From Prorocentrum cordatum (Eukaryota; Sar; Dinophyceae; Prorocentrales; Prorocentraceae), in contig CAUYUJ010014177.1 of the NCBI GenBank assembly GCA_963575745.1, positions 83,509 through 113,508 of the forward strand: a stretch of 30,000 nucleotides of DNA, written 5' to 3'. The notes beneath the pieces are model-generated. The model did not search any database and was not told the DNA's origin. It saw only the letters and a list, made by a program, of their open reading frames with translations. Each line of letters starts with the position of its first letter. The first letter of the stretch is position 1. Positions 19,501 to 27,430 of the stretch are shown here, in pieces. A program made the translations under genes and the position numbers.

Positions 19501-19765
19501 CCCTCTTGGGGCGTCTTGGGGGCTTCTTGGCGGCCCCAGGGGCTTCTAGGAGCGTCTTGGGTGCCTTGGGGGAGCCTCTTCGGGCCTCTTGGGAGCCTCT
19601 TGGAGGCCGTTCGGGGCGTCTTGGGAGCCTCTTGGGGCTTCTTGGGGGCCTCTTGGGGGCATATTGGGGGCCTCTTGGAGGCCTCTTGGGTGCCTCCTGG
19701 GGGCCTCTTGGGGCCATCTTGGGGCCTCTTGGTGCCTCCTGGGCGCTTCTTGGGGCCATCTTGGA
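19500..19765. repeat. GGGGCCTCTTGG minisatellite
   Basis: Degenerate 9-15 bp units of GCCTCTTGGG / GGCCTCTTGGGGGC run without a break; the minus strand reads repeated RGPQEAP. Confidence 0.92.
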
Positions 19766-19780
19766 GGGAATGGATCAAAG

Positions 19781-19975
19781 AAGAGGGGGAGCTTTAATGA
19801 GCGCTGCCCCCTCAGAAGGGCAAAATGAGCCCAAAACCTTTGTAAAATCAATGGTTTTGCCTTGAAGGAAGAGGGGGGCTTTAATGAGCGCTGTCCCCTC
19901 AGAAGGCCAAAATGGGGCCAACACCGTAGTACAATCAATGATTTTGGCTTCACAGAAGAGGGGGGCTTTTTTTCT
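19781..19975. repeat. 87/88-bp tandem duplication
   Basis: AAGAGGGGGAGCTTTAATGA with downstream CCCCTCAGAAGG and AATCAATG elements occurs at about 19781-19867 and again from about 19868. A third partial copy starts near 19955. Confidence 0.88.
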
Positions 19976-20169
19976 GGTCCCCCCCGTCGGGGCCAGAATC
20001 CTCGCGAGGGTCGTCGTTTCTTTAGCCCTCCCAGGAGTCGAAAAGGACCCCCCTGACCACCCGCGAAAGGACCTCTCCAGGCCCAGGGGGGGGGGGGGGG
20101 GGTAGGGGGAGGGGTAAACCCCTCCCCGAAGGGAAGAAAGGGGGTTGAGAACAGAGCGGGCTCTCTAAA

Positions 20170-21035
20170 CCACTCACGCCCAAAGGGCTGGTGGGATTCG
20201 TGGACCTGGGACTGCATGATAAAGCTACGAAATTTCGGGTGGTGATGCGGTGCGAGGCATTAGATTATGCGCTATATGAGTTAGATGGCTTAGCTAGTGG
20301 CTTGACTGATGATGAGTTTATTCCTGCCCCCGTATGTTTTCTGGATGGTGGTGCCATTGGATGATACGCACGACGAATGAGGATGCGGCGGACCTCGTGA
20401 GTTCTCCCATTGATCGAACTGCTCGTCTTATCCAGGCCAAGGTCCATCGGCACTTACGGTCGGTTCGTACGACTGCCACTCCATTATTGTGTCTGGGTGT
20501 ACGGGTACGGAGGTGGTTAGTTGCAGCATCTCTCGAGGATATGTTCCGTCTGCGGACTAGATTGCGCGCTGTGGAGCGTGCCACGTGCACGCATCTTGCT
20601 ACCAACGTTCTCCGTGCACTGTCCAGGGGCGTTTGTACTTCGGCGCGTTTTCATGCGAATGACCGTGGGTGCTGCTTTGGGTGTGTGGCCCCTGATGACC
20701 TTCACCACTACAAAATCTGCGATCGATTCCGTGACCTGGCACTGCACCGTCTCCCTGGGCTGGAAGCATTACCCACGCCGTGGAGGGAGATGTGGCAGCA
20801 CCGAGATATCTGGCTTACCTGTCTTTGTCTGATGGGACCTTCCTGGGGGCTCGACCGCGACGTTGCCTGCGCTGCCTTCATCGATGCATTTCTGAAGACA
20901 CACGCCCATCATCGGCGCCTGACTCAGGTCCCCTCGTCCCAGGTCTTCGTTGCCCGATTGCGTCTTCTGGCCCGTCGGTATATTGGTGTTGCACGACAGT
21001 TCAGGGCGCGGCGTATTGGGCGGGCTGCCACGTGA
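20170..21035 (+). pseudogene. LINE ORF2 C-terminal region with zinc knuckle
   Basis: After the insertion one frame reads KGLVGFVDLGLHDKATKFRV to FIPAPVCFLDGGAIG and stops near 20358. A neighbouring frame (from about 20334) then continues with NEDAADLVSSPIDRTARLIQ and RLRAVERATCTHLATNV. A Cys/His cluster follows, CCFGCVAPDDLHHYKIC (near 20672-20722), a C-x2-C...H-x3-C arrangement typical of the knuckle near the C-terminus of ORF2 in non-LTR elements. The frame ends at 21035 (RRIGRAAT). One more frameshift (about 20320-20350) separates the two parts. Assignment to this LINE rests on strand, order and the knuckle. Confidence 0.75.
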
Positions 21036-21087
21036 AGTGATGTCGTCTGAGTGTGACCGCTCCCTTTCATCCCTCGCGCGTGTGCTC

Positions 21088-21089
21088 TA
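21088..21089. other. TA target-site duplication, left
   Basis: TA lies directly before CCGTGG, the first bases of the left terminal repeat. It matches TA directly after the right terminal repeat at 27431-27432. TA duplication is the hallmark of Tc1/mariner insertion. Confidence 0.7.
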
Positions 21090-21330
21090 CCGTGGATGTA
21101 AAGAATTAACGCGAAATCGATTCGTAACGTTGGATTTCGCCATTCAACGGCCTCAGGAAGAATGCTTCGGCAAGATGTCTGGCAGCCAATGAAAATGTAA
21201 AAAATAAACGCGAACCACGGAAGAACTTTTCCTTCACCCGTGGCGGGTTACGCCGAGGTCTTGGCATATCTCTTTGCATGGCGGATTCAACGTTACGAAT
21301 GGTTTTCGCGTTAATTTTTTACAGCCACGG
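21090..21330. repeat. Left 241-bp terminal repeat (MITE-like)
   Basis: It starts CCGTGGATGTAAAGAATTAA and ends TTAATTTTTTACAGCCACGG, so it carries its own imperfect terminal inverted repeats of about 50 bp. A third copy of the subterminal motif (TGTAAAAAATAAACGCGAA) lies at 21196-21214, 99 bp from the first (21097-21115), followed by CCACGG-N17-CCGTGG (21215-21243). No protein is encoded. It matches 27190-27430 at every base compared. Confidence 0.95.
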
Positions 21331-21429
21331 CTGCCATTTTGACGCGGCACCAAACTTGCGTTTGGATTGCAACTTTGCTGGCGCACTTCGCCTTCGCCGC
21401 TTTCAGATGCCCGTCGACGTCGCGCATTG

Positions 21430-21730
21430 CTTCCGCAAGCTCCCGCGGGCCCCGCAGGCCCCACGGGCCACGTAAGACAACCAATCCCCACAGGGGTCGC
21501 AAGTCCTGATGGCCCCATGAGTCCCACCTGCGTCGCAGGCCCCGCAAGCCGGACTGCTCTCGCAGGTCCCAGGAGGCTCCGTAGGTCACGCGGGCCCCAC
21601 GCGCAACAGGGCCCCCCCTAGTCCTACGGGCGTCGCAGGTTTTCCAGGTCTCACTGCCCATTCAGGCTTTGCAGGTCCCACATGCCCCGCAGGTCTCGCA
21701 GGTTGCGCCTCCAGGCCGCATTGCAGTTGC
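21430..21730. repeat. 9-bp periodic, collagen-like degenerate repeat
   Basis: Degenerate CGCAGGCCC / GCAGGTCCC units recur at multiples of nine bases. On the minus strand this gives broken Gly-X-X runs (for example VGPAGPAGACG). No intact frame spans it. It lies between the left terminal repeat and the transposase and may overlap the transposase 5' untranslated region. Confidence 0.6.
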
Positions 21731-21863
21731 CGCGGCGCCATCAGGCGTCATCTCGCATTCCCCGTGCCATTCACCATGCTCGAGCGATCTGCCTCGCGGG
21801 TGCCCGACTCACGGACGCCCAGACGCGCGGCCGCTTTTTGTGCTGCGTTTTCGCCCAGCCCAC

Positions 21864-23009
21864 ATGCCCCGCGCTGGCGTTTTGCTGCGCCAGCGCTTGC
21901 AGCCCGATGAACTCGCCCTCATCGACAAGTCCGCCAGGGCCCGCGGCAACGGCGCCGCCGACGCCACCCGCGCTGTGAACCAGCGACGCGCTGCCCGCGG
22001 GGTGGCGCCCATACACCAATCGGCCGTCTACAGGTACGTCAGGGGCATTAGCCACCCAGCGGGCGCCGCGGAGACTCGCGGCCGGAAGCGGGTCTTGACT
22101 CCGAAGGATGCCGACAAGCTCGACCGAGTCCGGAAGCGCTTGGCGAAGGCAGCCAACAACCAGTACCGGGTCACTTACGCCGACGTGGTCGCGGCGGCGG
22201 ACATGGAGGGCCGCGCGTGTCAGCGCACTTGCGAGGAGGCCCTGCGGAGCAAGGGGGTGCGCTTCAGGCAGCCGCGAAAGAAGATCTTGTTGACCGAGGA
22301 GGACGCCAAGGTCCGCGTTGAGACGCTGAAGGCTTGGCTGAAGCGCCCGAAGAAGTATTGGGAGACGGGCGTGCACGCGTGGGTGGACAACAAGAGCTGG
22401 GTCATGCCCCTCACTCCGAAGCAGCGCGCCAAGTACAGGCAAACCCTGGTAACTGGACACCTTCGCAAGCCAAGCGAGGGGACGGAGAAGGGCATGACGA
22501 AGCCTCGGCAGAACCATTCTTTCCTGGGCATCCCATCGGTCTGCGTGACAGCGGCGGTTGCCAAGGACCGGGTCATTCTGTGGCACGCGCAGGACGGCAA
22601 GTGGAATGGGCAGAAGGCCGCAGACACCTACTCTGGGCAACTTCTAAAGGCGCTGCGACGCACCTGGGGGCCCCGCAAATCTTACACTATCGTTGAAGAC
22701 GGGGACCGGAAGGGCAACCAGAGCCAAAAGGGCATCGACGCTAAGTCTGCGTGCGGCATCAAGGCTCTCACGCTCCCGCCGCGGACCCCCTCGGTGATGC
22801 CCCTGGACTTCTCCATATGGAAGGCCATAGAGAAGCGCCTTGTCCAGACGGCGCCCAAGACGACGGAGACCAAGGACGCCTTCCTCCAGCGGCTCAAGAG
22901 TTGCGCGCAGAAGTTGCCGAAGAACTACGTGAAGAGCGTGATTGCGCGAATGCGCCCAAATATGCAGGATATCGTCGACGCCGACGGCTACGCCCCGAAG
23001 AACGACTGA
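21864..23009 (+). CDS. Tc1/mariner-like DDE transposase (381 aa)
   Basis: It would catalyse cut-and-paste transposition at TA sites. The N-terminus has two helix-turn-helix-like parts (about 10-65, LLRQRLQPDELALIDKSARA to SAVYRYVRG; about 75-125, with YADVVAAADMEGRACQ). A basic linker (RQPRKKILLTEEDAKVR) precedes the catalytic domain. Candidate acidic triad: Asp175 in HAWVDNKSW, Asp279 in YTIVEDGD, Asp315 in LPPRTPSVMPLDFSIW, i.e. D...D(35)D, close to the DD34-39D spacing of mariner relatives. The Pro-Pro motif and following IWKAIEKR match the family pattern around the last acidic residue. Start chosen at 21864 (MPRAGVLL), since the 65 upstream codons lie in or near the 9-bp repeat; the frame is open from 21669. 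No stop or frameshift. It lies inside the 241-bp repeats and is the natural mobiliser of this unit. Confidence 0.85.
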   Translation: MPRAGVLLRQRLQPDELALIDKSARARGNGAADATRAVNQRRAARGVAPIHQSAVYRYVRGISHPAGAAETRGRKRVLTPKDADKLDRVRKRLAKAANNQYRVTYADVVAAADMEGRACQRTCEEALRSKGVRFRQPRKKILLTEEDAKVRVETLKAWLKRPKKYWETGVHAWVDNKSWVMPLTPKQRAKYRQTLVTGHLRKPSEGTEKGMTKPRQNHSFLGIPSVCVTAAVAKDRVILWHAQDGKWNGQKAADTYSGQLLKALRRTWGPRKSYTIVEDGDRKGNQSQKGIDAKSACGIKALTLPPRTPSVMPLDFSIWKAIEKRLVQTAPKTTETKDAFLQRLKSCAQKLPKNYVKSVIARMRPNMQDIVDADGYAPKND

Positions 23010-23865
23010 GGGTTCTCCCCCGAGCCCGACCGTTCGGGCGCGTTTTGCCATGCAGTCATAGTCGATGCCTTCCTCGGGCCCGAGGCGGCGCGGGCTGTTC
23101 GATTTTTCCACGTGGCTCGGCGGTGGCTGGGGGGCATTCGTTGCTCCTTTTCCAGATGAGCTTGGCCGCGCCGCTGCCAGGGCGCAGTCCGTTGCGCCCA
23201 TCGCCAGCAGACGCGCGGCGCGAGCAGCTCGGTTCTCCGATCTGGTCAGTATATGGCCAGGGTGCAGTCGTTGTTCTGCGCGCGTAGTGCGCACGTGCGC
23301 AGACTTCGTATCCCGCCCGAGTTGCCCTCGCAAAAGCCGTGCCAGATTGAAGCCCGCGGATGGGATATTTGGGGTTCGATGTCGATGCACGGTCGCCCGC
23401 GTCGCGGCGTCGGCAAGGCCATCGGGATTCCGGGTGAATTTGTTCGGCGCGTTCTGGCCCTGGGGCGCTGCGTTCGCGGGTGGGGGCGCTGCGGTCGGGC
23501 ATCCAAGACTGTGGCGTGGCTGGGCTCCTCGGCGCAGCCCTCGTAGTCGGAACGCTTGTCGGGTCGCCGGACGACGTCTTGGGACCGTTCCCTATTCTTG
23601 CTGAATGGCCAGAGGACGATTGGCCAAAGGACCACTGGGCGAGAGGCCCAACGAACCACATAACCAGAGGACCGAATGATCAAAGGGCCAGGGGATTCAG
23701 TGTCACGAAGGTCCTTAGTGTGTATTGCGGCTCACTCAAGTCGAGGACGACGTAGTCACAATGTCACATGTCAGACATTGGGCGCGCTTGGGAACGGCAG
23801 TTGCCCTTCGACGTGGGGATGATTCCCTGTCTTAGATTGACTTACAGGAAACGCCCATGAGATCG
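23010..23865. other. Transposon interior, no gene recognised
   Basis: GC-rich sequence after the transposase. Several overlapping frames are open on both strands, without recognised motifs. Near 23610-23695 short GGACC / GGCCA-AAGG elements repeat. It could hold a transposase 3' region or a decayed cargo gene. Confidence 0.4.
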
Positions 23866-23869
23866 CCAT

Positions 23870-24194
23870 GACTGGCGTTCTGGTGCGTGGAGATTTGCTC
23901 AGGCGTAGCTTAGGCGACGCGGCGATGCGATCGCCGGGAATGGCGTTCAGGGAGGTGCCTTTTGTTTAAGCCGAGCCGCGACGATTTGTGGGATCTGTGC
24001 GTGGCTCGGACGAAACGATGGCGACATCGCGGCGACTTGCTTTCTCGGACGTTACGATGCGTTCGGTCCTAGCCTGGCTACGACGAAGGGATGATGAGGT
24101 TGCCAGGAATGGCGTTCTGGGACATTACGATTTGCTCGGTCCTAGCCTGGCTAAGACGAAACGGCGATGAGATTGCCAGGAATGGCGTTCTAGG
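23870..24194. repeat. 73-bp satellite, plus orientation
   Basis: Units contain GCCAGGAATGGCGTTCTGGG, a TTACGA element, then TCGGTCCTAGCCTGGCTAAG and ACGAAAC. GTTACG/ATTACG elements start at about 24051, 24124 and 24197 (period 73). More diverged copies extend back to about 23870 (GGCGTTC at 23874 and 23942). The same monomer recurs in inverted orientation to the right of the palindrome. Confidence 0.85.
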
Positions 24195-24546
24195 ACGTTA
24201 CGTTTTTTTCGGTCTTAGCCTGGCTATGACGAAACGAACATGAAAGCCACGAAGTGCGATAGGGTTACAACTTTCCAACGTTATGAATGCCTTTTTGGAG
24301 CTCTAGCTTAATACTTCTTCGCAAAAACGACGCCGATCGTAACGTTGGAAATGCTTAAATAAGAATATTCAAATTTCTTTATTCAAGAAATCTCAACGTT
24401 ACGAACGGCGTCGTTTTTGTGAGGAAGTCCTGCACCAGAGCTCCAAAAAGGCATTCATAACGTTGGAAAGTTGTAACCCTATCGCACTTCGTGGCTTTCA
24501 TGTTCGTTTCGTCCTAGCCAGGCTAGGACACAAAAAATCATAACGT
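24195..24546. repeat. Large palindrome: about 155-bp arms, 42-bp AT-rich loop
   Basis: Left arm 24195-24349 and right arm 24392-24546 are inverted copies aligned without gaps around centre 24370.5, at roughly 90% identity. Both arms carry CATGAAAGCCACGAAGTGCG, CAACTTTCCAACGTTATGAA and TGCCTTTTTGGAGCTC. The loop (24350-24391) is AT-rich, with GAATATTC. The arms contain TCGTAACGTTGGA (24337-24349), which also occurs in the 241-bp terminal repeats (near 21122). It could extrude a long hairpin. Candidate origin, regulatory site or nested foldback element; not decided. Confidence 0.9.
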
Positions 24547-24830
24547 TGGAAAGTGTGAAACTCTTCTCCGGAATCACGATGCATCTTGCCAGAACACCAT
24601 TCCCAGGCCACATCGTGAGTGCCCGGAGCCAACTGTAGGCCACTTTGTGCTCTTCGTGTTCCCAGAACACCACTCCCAGGCCACATCTTGGGTGCCTGGA
24701 GCCAACTCTACGCAGTTTTGCGTTTTGCTTTGCGTTGCTTAGCGTTGCTTGGCATTGCTGGGCATCATCATCATCGTTTCGTCCTTGCCGGGCTAGGACC
24801 GAGCAGAATCGCGCGGTCCCAGAACGACCC
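24547..24830. repeat. 73-bp satellite, inverted orientation
   Basis: CCAGAACACCATTCCCAGGC and CCAGAACACCACTCCCAGGC start at 24589 and 24662 (period 73). Their reverse complements resemble the GCCAGGAATGGCGTTCTGG of the left-hand array. TTTCGTCCTTGCCGGGCTAG at about 24776-24797 is the reverse complement of the array's CTAGCCTGGCTAAGACGAAA element. Confidence 0.75.
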
Positions 24831-25059
24831 AGAAGTGCCGGAGGGAGGCACTGGCATCCTTCTAGGAGGGCCACATTGCAGGCCCCCCGAACAACACATG
24901 TTTTAGCTAAACTGCCGAAGCTAGACTGCCGCCTTCGGCCGGTGTTGCATGCATCGGCTGCTCGTTTGTATGAGTTTGATGACATGTGTGTGTGTGTGTC
25001 TGCTCGTCGCAATCGTGCTTGGATGTCGCTCTCCTTTGAGTCCGCGCTTTTCAGTGGTC

Positions 25060-25665
25060 ACTACTTGTTTCGATATTCAAGAGGCTCACGCCATTCCGCC
25101 GCCCCGCAGGAAGTTTTTTCGGAATGCCGATGTCCCCCCAGAGGCAGCCGCAGAACAGCCTGCGGCTGCCGCTGGTGGTAGCGGGGATGCTGACGCTGTT
25201 TCGTCGAACTCTTCGTCAAGCGAGGAGGAAGACGACGTGGCCATGTCAGAGGCCGAGGGCGACTCCAGCGCAGATGAAGATGAGGGCGCAGCCCACACGT
25301 CAGCCCGTGGCAGATGCGGCCAGTTCGTCTGGCCGTGCCCGCGCGAGTATCCCTCGCAGCTGGATGAGCGCGAGGCTGAGCCCAAACTGATCGAATCGCG
25401 TGCTCCGCGGTGCCGACGGATCCATTGCAGGCGTTCCGCCCGATCGATCAAATCATGGTCGCGGTCGATGGACCGATCGCTGGCTCGTTCGATGGCGTTT
25501 TGTGCGACGCTTAGGCGTCGCCGGCGGAAGTGGCTGAAACCAGAGGACATGTCGAAACAGGAGGTGGGCAATGCGTTCAAGAAGGCGTGCAAAAAGCTCG
25601 GGCAGGGCCCCAACTTGGAGAAGGCGCGCCAGGGTGGCAACGAGCAGTGTTGCGGGGGGGGTCGT
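25060..25665 (+). CDS. Candidate N-terminal part of the Rep gene (different frame)
   Basis: Upstream of the Rep core another plus-strand frame looks coding. It has an Ala/Ser/Glu/Asp-rich acidic segment (SSNSSSSEEEDDVAMSEAEG), then a long basic part ending in RRRRRKWLKPEDMSKQEVGN and FKKACKKLGQGPNLEKARQG. The good coding character ends at a run of eight G (about 25652-25660), after which the Rep frame takes over. This suggests one gene with a frameshift in the G run (real or sequencing) or a short intron. The start is uncertain: the frame is open back to an ATG at 24949, but the sequence before about 25075 looks non-coding, and AG sites near 25050-25110 could be splice acceptors. Disordered acidic and basic N-terminal extensions are plausible for nuclear targeting, but that is inference. 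Confidence 0.45.
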
Positions 25666-26843
25666 GGGCCCCAGCCGGCCACCCTTTTGCGACATTTGTC
25701 CTTCGGTTGCGCCCGAAGGTCCACGTCTTCTCCGAGCCGCACAAGCGCTGGAAGAAGGGCACGGACGCGAGGGAGAAGCACATGCACATCGTGTTCAAAT
25801 TCAAGGAGCCCTTCGCGCACCAGCGGCTCCAGCGAGAGCTGTCCCAGCAGCATGGCATCCGCGGGCACTTCTCCTTCAACCTGACGGGGTACGCCGACTA
25901 CCTGGGGTACTGCTTGATCGAATCGAGCAAGAAGCTTCTGGCCGACATCGATCGGGATCCATGGTCGTGGCCGCCGATTCCTGTCGAACGCCTCCTGAAG
26001 TTAGCCGAGAATCCCTCGGCGCAGATGGAGGGCCGCCTCGGCGTGAGCAAACCTGGCCGAAAGAGGTCTCTCTTGACGTTCTCGGAGATCACGGACGCTT
26101 TCGTGGAGGCGAACGTCGTGACCGAGAAGGACGCATGGGCCCTGGCGAAGCAGCGCAAGGTAGACGGGGACGTCACCCTGTACAACACGCTGGGCAAGGA
26201 GAACGTGCGGAAATTGATCGGCAAGGTGCGGCAGGCTTGGAACCCCGAGCAGATCTCCGAAGGCACTCTGGTCCAGAGCCCAGAGTTCGATCTGGGAAGG
26301 TTCATCCCCGTTGGCACTGTCGGTCCTGGGGTGTCGCGGTGGGCGGCTGGTGGCTGGAAGTCCACGGCGCTCGTCTTGCGCGGGCCTGGTGGCTCGGGCA
26401 AGACGGAGTTTGCCTGCGCCTTGATGCACATGGTCGCTCCCGCGAGGGCTTTCCATTTCCTCAACAAGACTGACCGCCTCCGGGACGTGGATTTCTTCCC
26501 AGGGCAGGGGTTGGTCATTGACGAGATGTGCCTCTGGGAGCGGGACATCGACGACGCCAAGGCGCTCGTCGACGTCAAGAAGTTGCGGGACGTCTCGTGC
26601 CGCAACCGGGATGGCACGATCCCGCAGGGCACGCCGCGCATTTTTACCACTAATTGGTCCTGGTGGGACTTCTGGCCCCCCGCAGTCGCCTTGCCTGCCC
26701 ACGCCGCCCCGATTAGTCGACGGGTGGAGTGGGTGGAGGTCGCGGAGGACCTCCGCGCGGGCGTCGCCCCGCCGCCTGATGGGCCAGACGTGCCCAGCAG
26801 GCCCGAGGGCGGCCCCGTGCTCCCCGTTTCGCAGCCGGGTTGA
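25530..26843 (+). CDS. CRESS-DNA-virus-like replication initiator (Rep)
   Basis: Rep proteins nick and join a replication origin (HUH endonuclease) and unwind DNA (SF3 helicase). Residues are numbered from 25530. HUH motif II is EKHMHI (His84, His86). The motif III region is GYADYLGYCLIESSKK (Tyr121/124/127), without the usual Lys three residues after a Tyr. SF3 motifs: Walker A GPGGSGKTEF (285-294), Walker B GLVIDEM (Asp331, Glu332) and motif C IFTTNW (Asn375), followed by a WWDFWPP segment. Motif I is not clearly recognisable. Credible homology starts only near 25690; codons 25530-25665 lie in the wrong frame relative to the better upstream reading, so the true N-terminus is probably elsewhere. 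Stop at 26841-26843. The gene has the GC content of its surroundings and lies in the transposon with the transposase. Likely a domesticated or endogenised viral-type gene. Confidence 0.85.
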   Translation: MAETRGHVETGGGQCVQEGVQKARAGPQLGEGAPGWQRAVLRGGSWAPAGHPFATFVLRLRPKVHVFSEPHKRWKKGTDAREKHMHIVFKFKEPFAHQRLQRELSQQHGIRGHFSFNLTGYADYLGYCLIESSKKLLADIDRDPWSWPPIPVERLLKLAENPSAQMEGRLGVSKPGRKRSLLTFSEITDAFVEANVVTEKDAWALAKQRKVDGDVTLYNTLGKENVRKLIGKVRQAWNPEQISEGTLVQSPEFDLGRFIPVGTVGPGVSRWAAGGWKSTALVLRGPGGSGKTEFACALMHMVAPARAFHFLNKTDRLRDVDFFPGQGLVIDEMCLWERDIDDAKALVDVKKLRDVSCRNRDGTIPQGTPRIFTTNWSWWDFWPPAVALPAHAAPISRRVEWVEVAEDLRAGVAPPPDGPDVPSRPEGGPVLPVSQPG

Positions 26844-27189
26844 TGCGTTCGGGGCGGTGCTGGGAAAATGCAGACAGGCGCCGTCTCGGCGTGGATTTGG
26901 CATCTGTTTCATTGCATTGCGTTGAATTGTCCCCGTTGCGGTGACTTGCGTCGTTTTGCGTGGATATGTTTGGGGCGCCTTGCGCTGCGCGGCGTTGCTT
27001 TAAATTTTGCCTTGGCCTACAGTTTTTTTTTGGGGGGGGGCTTTGGTTTGCGCGCCGCGCGCCGCGCCGCGTAGATTGCATCGTCTGGATGTGACAATGT
27101 CGATGTTCGGGTTCGAATTGGCTGGGGGTCGATTGCGATATGTCACGCGATGCATGAAGAAGCGGTGCCGAGTTGATGTTGCCGGAAGG
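26844..27189. other. Rep 3' flank, no gene recognised
   Basis: Contains GTTGC/TTGCG-rich sequence, a T9G9 junction near 27021-27040 and CGCGCCGCGC repeats. No coding frame is convincing. Confidence 0.5.
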
Positions 27190-27430
27190 CCGTGGATGTA
27201 AAGAATTAACGCGAAATCGATTCGTAACGTTGGATTTCGCCATTCAACGGCCTCAGGAAGAATGCTTCGGCAAGATGTCTGGCAGCCAATGAAAATGTAA
27301 AAAATAAACGCGAACCACGGAAGAACTTTTCCTTCACCCGTGGCGGGTTACGCCGAGGTCTTGGCATATCTCTTTGCATGGCGGATTCAACGTTACGAAT
27401 GGTTTTCGCGTTAATTTTTTACAGCCACGG
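27190..27430. repeat. Right 241-bp terminal repeat (MITE-like)
   Basis: Direct repeat of 21090-21330 with no difference found by eye, offset exactly 6100 bp. Preceded by GG at the inner end and followed by TA at the outer end. Confidence 0.95.

Larger units (their letters stand above)
18871..20165. repeat. Minisatellite-rich insertion within LINE ORF2
   Basis: About 1.3 kb without LINE-like coding sequence separates the RT part from the zinc-knuckle part. It holds three arrays in series (19080-19500, 19500-19765, 19781-19975), flanked by unassigned GC-rich sequence and a G18 run near 20085. The boundaries are approximate, and I could not find a clear target-site duplication. Confidence 0.65.
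14746..21087 (+). mobile_element. Non-LTR retrotransposon (LINE), first copy, ORF2 decayed
   Basis: The order is typical of an APE-type LINE: 5' leader (spliced leader plus about 108 bp GC-rich sequence), ORF1 (14876-15913), then ORF2 with APE endonuclease, reverse transcriptase and a C-terminal zinc knuckle. The last coding part ends at 21035. ORF2 is broken by frameshifts near 16370, 16516, 18540 and 20320, and by a minisatellite block of about 1.3 kb (18870-20165). The 3' end is not defined. A DNA transposon begins at 21090, so LINE 3' sequence may resume after 27432. A second copy of the family starts at 28674. Confidence 0.88.
21090..27430 (+). mobile_element. Composite Tc1/mariner-type transposon carrying a Rep gene (6341 bp)
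   Basis: It is bounded by two 241-bp direct repeats, identical by eye (21090-21330 and 27190-27430). The outer ends form a terminal inverted repeat pair: left CCGTGGATGTAAAGAATTAA, right end read inward CCGTGGCTGTAAAAAATTAA, with similarity continuing to about 50 bp. Both outer ends are flanked by TA, whereas the inner ends are flanked by CT and GG. Inside are an open DDE transposase of Tc1/mariner type (21864-23009), a 9-bp periodic region, a satellite with a 352-bp palindrome (24195-24546) and a CRESS-like Rep (to 26843), both genes on the plus strand. The identity of the terminal repeats suggests a young unit. Mobility as one unit is inferred from the TA pair. The alternative is two nearby insertions of a short element with lost inner TA. 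Confidence 0.75.

Noticed and set aside
18816-19778. 320-codon minus-strand frame across the LINE insertion
   Set aside because: It runs through minisatellites whose unit lengths are near multiples of three and overlaps the opposite strand of LINE coding sequence.
21090-21330. The left 241-bp repeat as an independent TA-flanked insertion
   Set aside because: Its inner end is followed by CT, not TA, and the inner end of the right copy is preceded by GG. Only the outer pair shows TA on both sides.
24350-24391. Canonical CRESS nonanucleotide origin in the palindrome loop
   Set aside because: No NANTATTAC-type sequence is present in the loop or nearby; only AT-rich sequence with GAATATTC.
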